Source of the DNA: Bacteroidales bacterium
GTDB taxonomy: Bacteria > Bacteroidota > Bacteroidia > Bacteroidales > Bacteroidaceae
Assembly: GCA_022772475.1 (NCBI GenBank)
Contig: JALEZQ010000014.1
Location: forward strand, 72,004-104,586
Length of the DNA stretch: 32,583 bases
Reading direction: 5' to 3'
Made by a program: the position numbers and the translations under genes. Numbering within the stretch: position 1 is the first letter of the stretch; every line of letters begins with the position of its first letter. Positions 24,907 to 29,912 of the stretch are shown one piece after another. A model generated the notes under the pieces. That model did no database searches. It worked only from the letters and a program-made list of their open reading frames with translations, and was not told the DNA's origin.

Positions 24907-24914
24907 CTTTTTTT
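24874..24914 (+). terminator. Possible terminator after the C13 gene
   Basis: An imperfect hairpin (GGTgCc...ggaACC, 24874-24895) is followed by GCGGGCC and seven T (24908-24914). It is part of a repeat element, so a terminator role is tentative. Confidence 0.4.
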
Positions 24915-24920
24915 CGCGAA

Positions 24921-24943
24921 AATCTTTCTCAATCTAACAAAAT
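24921..24943 (+). promoter_or_regulatory. AT-rich motif shared with the 29.7-kb promoter
   Basis: AATCTTTCTCAAT followed by CTAACAAAAT lies about 70 bp upstream of a -7 box. Nearly the same sequence occurs twice at 29695-29738 upstream of the GLUG-type gene. Confidence 0.5.
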
Positions 24944-24987
24944 TTTGTGTCACTGCGTAAAAATCTGCGTTTCGTGGGGAAAACGCT

Positions 24988-25019
24988 CTTGTGCTATAAA
25001 AAATTAGAATGTACCTTTG
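24988..25019 (+). promoter_or_regulatory. Promoter of the two-lipoprotein unit
   Basis: CTTG (24988-24991), 20 bp, TACCTTTG (25012-25019); 32 bp before ATG 25052. The -7 is a perfect consensus match, the -33 is one base off. Confidence 0.7.
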
Positions 25020-25051
25020 TCAGACGAAACAAACATTAATACAATATATAT

Positions 25052-27511
25052 ATGAGCAGTTCCTTTCAAAAACTCCTGGCCTTCGCGCCGGCGTTGTGCA
25101 TGTTGCTGTGCGGCTGCCACGACGACGACGTGACGGCTTCAGGCGAAGGTGGCGGGGGCGGCACAGCCCTCCACACCTATGTCTATGATGTGCATGTGCC
25201 CAACGCCGACGGCACCCGCACGGTATATATCGACAGCGTCAGCGGCAATCTCACTTCCACCTCGCCCCTGCCCGCATGGTGCAAGGTGGAGCAGACCGGC
25301 ACGTACAACGGCCGGCCCGTCATCAGCCTGTCCTACACCGGCAGCAAGCCCGAAGAGATACGCAAGGGCACGAATGTCACCCTCTATTTCTCCGACCGGA
25401 ATGCCGCCGTGCTCTCCCTCTATCAGGCCTATCTCTATGTGGCGTCCGACAACGCCGGCGAAGGCAACGAAGCCTTCCTCACCGACTGGGAAAACTGCCA
25501 GAGCGTCCAAATTCTCTCGGGCGTACAGGGCGTCCTGCCCGTGAGCAAGGAAGTGCCCACGCCCTGGGCCACGGCCGGCAGCATCAGTTCGATACCCTCG
25601 GCCATCGCCTACGATGTGAAGAAAGCAGACGGCTGGGAAATGGCCTTCTCCCTGCTCAACACCCGTCCCTACGAGAGTGCCAACTACTTCGGTCTGTACA
25701 ACCGCAACCTGGGCATACTCCGCGTCTTCTACTACGTGGAGAACGCCTCCGGCACCGGCTCGCACAACTGCTTTGAGGTTATCATGGGTTCGGAAGAGCA
25801 GAGCGACGACCACCATCCCTACTACAACGCCCTGCAGTATGGCATACCCCTTAGCCACAAGGATATAGAGCCCGACTGCGGCAACATCACCATCACCGAC
25901 GTGCCAAACCCGTCGAAGCCCGGCACCTTCACCCTCTACTGCACGCCCCACAGCAACTCCACCTCCACCACGCTCAAGGTGGGCTGGACGGCCTTCGACA
26001 TCGACATGTCGGCCTACCACCCCGATGGCGGCATGACACAGGGCGTGAGCAACAACGGCCTCAGCATCAACTGCTACGCCTGGAAGAACGACGCCGTCAG
26101 CCTCACGGGCAGCATCAAGGCCACCATTGCCGGCGAGTATGACGAGCCCTATTCCACCACCACCACCGCCAATGGCATCGGCACCGTGGTCAACGTGCTC
26201 AAGAAGAGCGGCGGCCTGTTCAGCGCCCTCCAGACCGTAGCCAAGAAGGTGGACGGCTATCTCAAGGATGCCAAGGAGGACGACGGCAAGGCCGCCGACA
26301 AGAAGGGAGACGAGAAGTCCGACAGCGCCGGTGGCACGAAAGCCGCCACCAAGGACATGAGCGTACCGCCCCTGCTGCGCCGCAATACACGTTCGCTGGC
26401 CGCTGCCGTGACCTGCGTGCAGACCGCCATCAACTTCGGCACGATGATCTACGACAAGTTCTTCGACGAGAGCACCACCGAATATACGCGCGGCAAGATA
26501 GACATGTCGCTCACGGGCACCCTGTCGCTTCACGGCAGCATCACGTCCGCCGCCGCCACCAATATCCCCAGCGTGCAGATAGGCAAGTCCACCATGCTCC
26601 AGGCCTCGAAGAACATGGGCAAGGGCGTCTGGGCCCTGACCGACGACCCCGTGGTCTATATCGTCGGCGACCACTGCCTGACCACGACCGATTGGGACAT
26701 CAACCTCGTCCGCGAGCAAAACCACACCTACAATGCCGGTGCCGATGCCGCCGACTATGGCCTGCGCATGATCGCCTTCCTCGACCCCACGTCGCTCGGC
26801 GTCAGCATCAACAAGGACATCTTCCCCGACGTCAAGGAGGTGCACCTCAGCGCCTACTGCGGCATTTACCCCAAGAAGGCGCCGGGCCATACCGCCACCT
26901 TCCGCCGCGCCCTGAGCCTGCCCATACCCGAGGCCGTGGACATTGCCGACGCCTCCAGATTGCCCGTGGGCGAGGAGACGTCCGTGACCGATGGCACCAT
27001 GGCCATGACTGCCCACTATGCCGAGACCGACGCCTTTGCCTCGTCCCTCTATGACGAAAACAGGGGTTCGGCCACGATGGTCGAGGTCAAGGACAACGGC
27101 CGCGCCTATGCCTACTACGGCTACTGCGACAACGCCGCCTCCGAGAGCGCCTTCATGCCCGATCCTCAGATTTTCTTCCCCGTGAGCCAGGACAACGTGC
27201 GCCTCTATGACGACTATGTGCCCGACTTCGTGGTCTGCGTCACCCTCTCGTTCCGCTCCGGCAACCGCGACTACCTGTTCAGCCGCCGCTTCGTGCCCGC
27301 CGTGCGCGTCATCAAGGGCAGTGAGGTAGTGGATGCCCGCCAGCGTCTGACCTCCTTCGCCCGGCGCTGCACCAACAGCCTGCCCTATGCCCGCATGAGC
27401 AACGATGCCGCCGTGCCCGTCTATGACCTCGAGGGCGCTGCACAAGTGGAGAAGTCGCTCCAGATACTCAACTTCATCCTTTCCGACCCCGGACTGGGCA
27501 ATGAAGACTGA
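25052..27511 (+). CDS. Large lipoprotein of unknown function
   Basis: 819 residues. Signal peptide with lipobox LLCGC (Cys22), then HDDDV and a Gly-rich linker. Residues about 45-130 have a BACON-like feel (SPLPAWCKVEQTG around W76, then ISLSYTG and NVTLYFSDRNAAVLSLYQ), which is tentative. A charged Lys/Asp-rich low-complexity linker lies at about 400-445. The rest is rich in beta strands with no family I recognise. The gene has its own promoter and is followed after 72 bp by another lipoprotein. It comes straight after the C13 peptidase gene, so a shared envelope role is possible but unproven. Confidence 0.85.
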   Translation: MSSSFQKLLAFAPALCMLLCGCHDDDVTASGEGGGGGTALHTYVYDVHVPNADGTRTVYIDSVSGNLTSTSPLPAWCKVEQTGTYNGRPVISLSYTGSKPEEIRKGTNVTLYFSDRNAAVLSLYQAYLYVASDNAGEGNEAFLTDWENCQSVQILSGVQGVLPVSKEVPTPWATAGSISSIPSAIAYDVKKADGWEMAFSLLNTRPYESANYFGLYNRNLGILRVFYYVENASGTGSHNCFEVIMGSEEQSDDHHPYYNALQYGIPLSHKDIEPDCGNITITDVPNPSKPGTFTLYCTPHSNSTSTTLKVGWTAFDIDMSAYHPDGGMTQGVSNNGLSINCYAWKNDAVSLTGSIKATIAGEYDEPYSTTTTANGIGTVVNVLKKSGGLFSALQTVAKKVDGYLKDAKEDDGKAADKKGDEKSDSAGGTKAATKDMSVPPLLRRNTRSLAAAVTCVQTAINFGTMIYDKFFDESTTEYTRGKIDMSLTGTLSLHGSITSAAATNIPSVQIGKSTMLQASKNMGKGVWALTDDPVVYIVGDHCLTTTDWDINLVREQNHTYNAGADAADYGLRMIAFLDPTSLGVSINKDIFPDVKEVHLSAYCGIYPKKAPGHTATFRRALSLPIPEAVDIADASRLPVGEETSVTDGTMAMTAHYAETDAFASSLYDENRGSATMVEVKDNGRAYAYYGYCDNAASESAFMPDPQIFFPVSQDNVRLYDDYVPDFVVCVTLSFRSGNRDYLFSRRFVPAVRVIKGSEVVDARQRLTSFARRCTNSLPYARMSNDAAVPVYDLEGAAQVEKSLQILNFILSDPGLGNED

Positions 27512-27583
27512 GCCGCGATGACGCCACAGCCCATCCGTCCATAATTATTCCCCGAGCATAACACATTCACAATCCATACTTTC

Positions 27584-28534
27584 ATGAAACGATTCCTCCA
27601 TTACCTTCCCGCCGCCGCCACCCTGTGTGCCATGCTGGCCGCCATGCCCCTCTTCACCGCGTGCGACGATGACGACGACCCCGCACCGCTGCCCGAGCAG
27701 CCTCAGGTCCACGCTGACCAACTGGCCGACTTCGCCGAAAACATCTACCGCACCGACGCCGAAGGCTTGCTCACCGAGCGCATCAACGGTCTGCCTCTGC
27801 CCGAACTCGAGGCCGACACCACCGTGCTCTACATCGGCATCACCACCGCCGACACCGCCAAGACCATCTTCAAAAACTGGCTGCCACAGGACGGCAACAT
27901 CGTCGAAAACGGCATGACCGTCATCTTCACCCCCACCGACACCCTGGGCAACGCCTGCGGCACCATCACCTTCACCCCCGCCACTGATGCCGAAGGCCGG
28001 CTGCTGGCCCGCGTCACCTTCGCCGGCGGCGCTGCCCTGAAGTACGCCCGCGAGATACGCTTCATCACCGCCGAAGCCTTCCCCCGCAACGACGAATCGG
28101 CCTATAAGGTAGGCGATGTCGTTGTCGATGAGACGCGCACCAACCTTGCAGGCCATACCGAAGACATACGTTATCTATGTGTGCGCAAGGCGCAGAGCGG
28201 GCAGAGCGGTCTGCTCATCGGCTTCAGCGGCAAGAAAGAAACAACGGCCTTGGCCTGCCTCGAGTATGCCGCCAATAAGGCCGATGCACGCGAAGCCGCC
28301 AAAATTATCAGCGCCAATTACGACTACTTCGCTTCGGCCTTCAGCAAACGCGGAGATAACCGCCTCAAGGACGAGCCCGGAAACTACTACTACTTCGACC
28401 ACTATGTCTATGCCTTGTTCTACTTTGGCGCCTATGCCATCAACTTCAAGGACAAAAGCGAGAAGTACTATAACTACGGCAGTACAGCACTCTATCACGT
28501 CTATTCCAAAACCTTCGGCATGCGCGTGCGCTGA
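27584..28534 (+). CDS. Lipoprotein of unknown function
   Basis: 316 residues. Signal peptide ends LFTAC (Cys27) followed by five Asp, an acidic sequence often seen after the lipidated Cys in exported Bacteroidetes lipoproteins. I recognise no domain. The N-terminal half contains regular beta-like stretches (DTTVLYIGITTADTAKTIF); the C-terminal half is richer in helix and aromatic residues (NYYYFDHYVYALFYFGAYAI). It shares a transcript with the 819-residue lipoprotein and ends at a strong terminator. Confidence 0.85.
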   Translation: MKRFLHYLPAAATLCAMLAAMPLFTACDDDDDPAPLPEQPQVHADQLADFAENIYRTDAEGLLTERINGLPLPELEADTTVLYIGITTADTAKTIFKNWLPQDGNIVENGMTVIFTPTDTLGNACGTITFTPATDAEGRLLARVTFAGGAALKYAREIRFITAEAFPRNDESAYKVGDVVVDETRTNLAGHTEDIRYLCVRKAQSGQSGLLIGFSGKKETTALACLEYAANKADAREAAKIISANYDYFASAFSKRGDNRLKDEPGNYYYFDHYVYALFYFGAYAINFKDKSEKYYNYGSTALYHVYSKTFGMRVR

Positions 28535-28557
28535 CCCGTTGCTGACCTGCCCTCCCC

Positions 28558-28602
28558 ATCCCCCGTGCCTGAGCTCTCAACCTCAGCACGGGGGATTTTT
28601 TT
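28558..28602 (+). terminator. Intrinsic terminator of the two-lipoprotein unit
   Basis: ATCCCCCGTGC...GCACGGGGGAT stem, extended by TGAG/CTCA after a one-base bulge, followed directly by seven T (28596-28602). Confidence 0.93.
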
Positions 28603-28755
28603 CAGACCTTTCATACCTCTGCGCAAGTGCGGGCAGCATGTCCGGCCAGCAACGGCATCCAGTCCGGCGGCCAGACACAGTCCGGCCAGACCTATACGCC
28701 CCGTTCCGCCCGCGAAAGCCGGATTTGGGGCAAAGAGGACAGGTGGTAAATTAGT

Positions 28756-28782
28756 AGCCCCACGTCCATTGACGTGGGGGCT
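28756..28782. repeat. Core palindrome copy (GCCCCA/TGGGGC arms)
   Basis: AGCCCCAcGTC, loop CATT, GACgTGGGGGCT: a nearly perfect hairpin with one extra G. It is followed by CAGCACGCAGCG and a GCCGCGATACCTTAT segment, as in the copies near 7.8 kb. Confidence 0.85.
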
Positions 28783-28826
28783 CAGCACGCAGCGCGGCGC
28801 AGCCGCGATACCTTATATATAATAAT

Positions 28827-29018
28827 GTAGTCCGGTAAAAATTCTGCGGCGATGAGGAAGGCTGAAGGCCTTCCCTCGACCTCCGCAGGAGGGAGAGTTC
28901 ATAGCCCAGGGCGCCGCTCCCTTCGGTCGCTTGCCCGTGGGCTATGGACAAACCCGCCTACGTCGGGTTTGGGATGGCCTTCAGCCATCCTCCGCCCCGC
29001 AGAACTTTGCCCGACAGC
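28827..29018. repeat. Long inverted repeat with a cloverleaf-like fold
   Basis: Outer arms of about 48 bp (28827-28875 with 28971-29018), including TTCTGCGG/CCGCAGAA and GGCTGAAGGCC/GGCCTTCAGCC, enclose three further helices: CTCC-gca-GGAG (28881-28891), CATAGCCCAGGGC with GCCCGTGGGCTATG (28900-28946), and AAACCCG with CGGGTTT (28950-28970). Confidence 0.8.
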
Positions 29019-29051
29019 AATAAATACGTACAAAAAATTCAAGGCCCTTGG

Positions 29052-29183
29052 CAATACGATTGCCAGCCGCGGGTAATACGATTGCCAGCCGCGGGTAATG
29101 CGATTGCCAGCCGCGGGCAATGCGATTGCCAGCCGCAGGTAATAAAAGTGCCAGCCGCAGGTACTCAAAGTGCCAGCCGCGGG
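29052..29183. repeat. Six 22-bp tandem units
   Basis: Exact 22-bp period, units starting at 29052, 29074, 29096, 29118, 29140 and 29162. The constant part is GCCAGCCGCrGG; the variable part reads AATaCGAT, AATgCGAT, AATAAAAG or ACTCAAAG. Several junctions form perfect hairpins such as GGCAATgCGATTGCC. Confidence 0.92.
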
Positions 29184-29226
29184 GTGTGTCAAAATGCTCA
29201 CAAGCGTTGAAATTGCGGCGGTGCGC

Positions 29227-29324
29227 CGCTAGGAGGTGCTGTCCATTGACGGCACCAGGGGCGAAGTCTGGACGGTAAGAATCAGTGCAATAGCGTTGAA
29301 GCTGCGGCGGGGTGCCTCCTAGCG
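29227..29324 (+). repeat. Inverted-repeat-bounded element, copy 2
   Basis: Bounded by CGCTAGGAGGtgC and gtGCCTCCTAGCG. Inside are a palindrome with core GTCcATtGAC and arms GGTGC/GCACC (29235-29256), then GAATCAGTGCAATAGC and TTGAAGCTGCGGCGGGG. It aligns with the minus strand of 24787-24906. Confidence 0.8.
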
Positions 29325-29346
29325 GGCACTGCGGCGCAGCTTAGTA

Positions 29347-29370
29347 GTGCCATGTCCATTGACGTGGCAC
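29347..29370. repeat. Core palindrome copy (GTGCCA/TGGCAC arms)
   Basis: Identical over 24 bp to the copies at 7776-7799 and 7899-7922. Confidence 0.9.
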
Positions 29371-29437
29371 TCGCGGCGAAGCCGCGATTACTGCGGCCAA
29401 GAATAGGCGTCGCGGCCGGCGCCGCGACAAGTGCTGA

Positions 29438-29461
29438 GTCCCACGTCAATGGACATGGGAC
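29438..29461. repeat. Core palindrome copy (GTCCCA/TGGGAC arms)
   Basis: Core GTCaATgGAC with both outer arms changed so that they still pair. It follows a GCCGCGAC-type segment (AAGAATAGGCGTCGCGGC at about 29399-29416) in inverted order relative to the 7.8-kb units. Confidence 0.9.
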
Positions 29462-29521
29462 TACTAGCGGGGCACTGCGGCAGATTTGTGTTGATACTGC
29501 GGCGGTGCGCCCAGCAGCGGG

Positions 29522-29611
29522 GAATCAAATTCCCAGCCGCTGGGAATCGAATTCCCAGCCCTTGGGAATCGTGTTCCCAGCCGCTGGGAATCGGTGTCCC
29601 AAGGGCTGTGG
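29522..29611. repeat. Four 22-bp tandem units, related to the array at 29052
   Basis: Units begin at 29522, 29544, 29566 and 29588 (the last is degenerate). The constant part is TCCCAGCCgcTGGGAATC. Aligned base by base with the first array, 16 of 22 positions agree. Hairpins GGGAATcgaATTCCC and CCCAGCcGCTGGG are mutually exclusive pairings of the same strand. Confidence 0.9.
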
Positions 29612-29694
29612 GAATTTCATTCGAGGCGAGGAGCGGTTTTCCCCCTCCTCAAAAGCACGTCGCACGACCCTCATCGCCGGCGGCGAAAGGGCGC

Positions 29695-29738
29695 AATCTT
29701 TCTCAATTTCACAAAAATCTTTCTCAATTTCACAAAAT
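29695..29738 (+). promoter_or_regulatory. Tandem AT-rich motif upstream of the GLUG-type gene
   Basis: AATCTTTCTCAATTTCACAA occurs twice with a 21-bp period, ending about 50 bp upstream of the -7 box. A single related copy is at 24921-24943. Confidence 0.6.
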
Positions 29739-29784
29739 CTTACGCCGGCGGGGCATTTGATGATAAAATAAGCGAAAAAACGCG

Positions 29785-29792
29785 TAACTTTG
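29785..29792 (+). promoter_or_regulatory. -7 box of the GLUG-type surface gene
   Basis: TAACTTTG, 120 bp before ATG 29913. No -33 at the usual spacing was found. The leader contains two small hairpins (GGCGGtgcgCCGCC at 29811-29824 and GCTCggctacgctGAGC just after). Confidence 0.6.
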
Positions 29793-29912
29793 CAGGCAAT
29801 TCCTTTATATGGCGGTGCGCCGCCACGATGCTCGGCTACGCTGAGCCCCTTGCCAACGCTTCTTGCTCTACGCTTAGATACAATATACTCAACATACAAT
29901 CAACGTAACACT

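Larger units (their letters stand above)
28603..29912. other. 1.3-kb repeat-rich non-coding interval
   Basis: I found no credible gene. Apart from the repeats listed separately, 28640-28710 carries three loose copies of TCCGGCCAG, and the sequence GCGGCGGTGCGCC occurs near 29215, 29500 and 29810. Short open frames here translate repeat DNA. Confidence 0.75.

Noticed and set aside
25139-27445. 768-codon open frame on the minus strand
   Set aside because: Low-complexity Gly/Ala/Val/His translation with no motif or signal; the plus-strand frame has a signal peptide, promoter and normal composition.
28827-29018. tRNA, or retron/group II intron RNA, from the cloverleaf-like fold
   Set aside because: Arms are far longer than in tRNA, with no anticodon or T-loop pattern, and no reverse transcriptase gene is in the window.
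28752-29210. Small proteins in the repeat zone on either strand
   Set aside because: Composition follows the repeats and inverted repeats; no signal peptide, motif or promoter.
29052-29611. CRISPR array
   Set aside because: The repeats are contiguous 22-bp units without spacers of 25-40 bp, and no cas gene is in the window.
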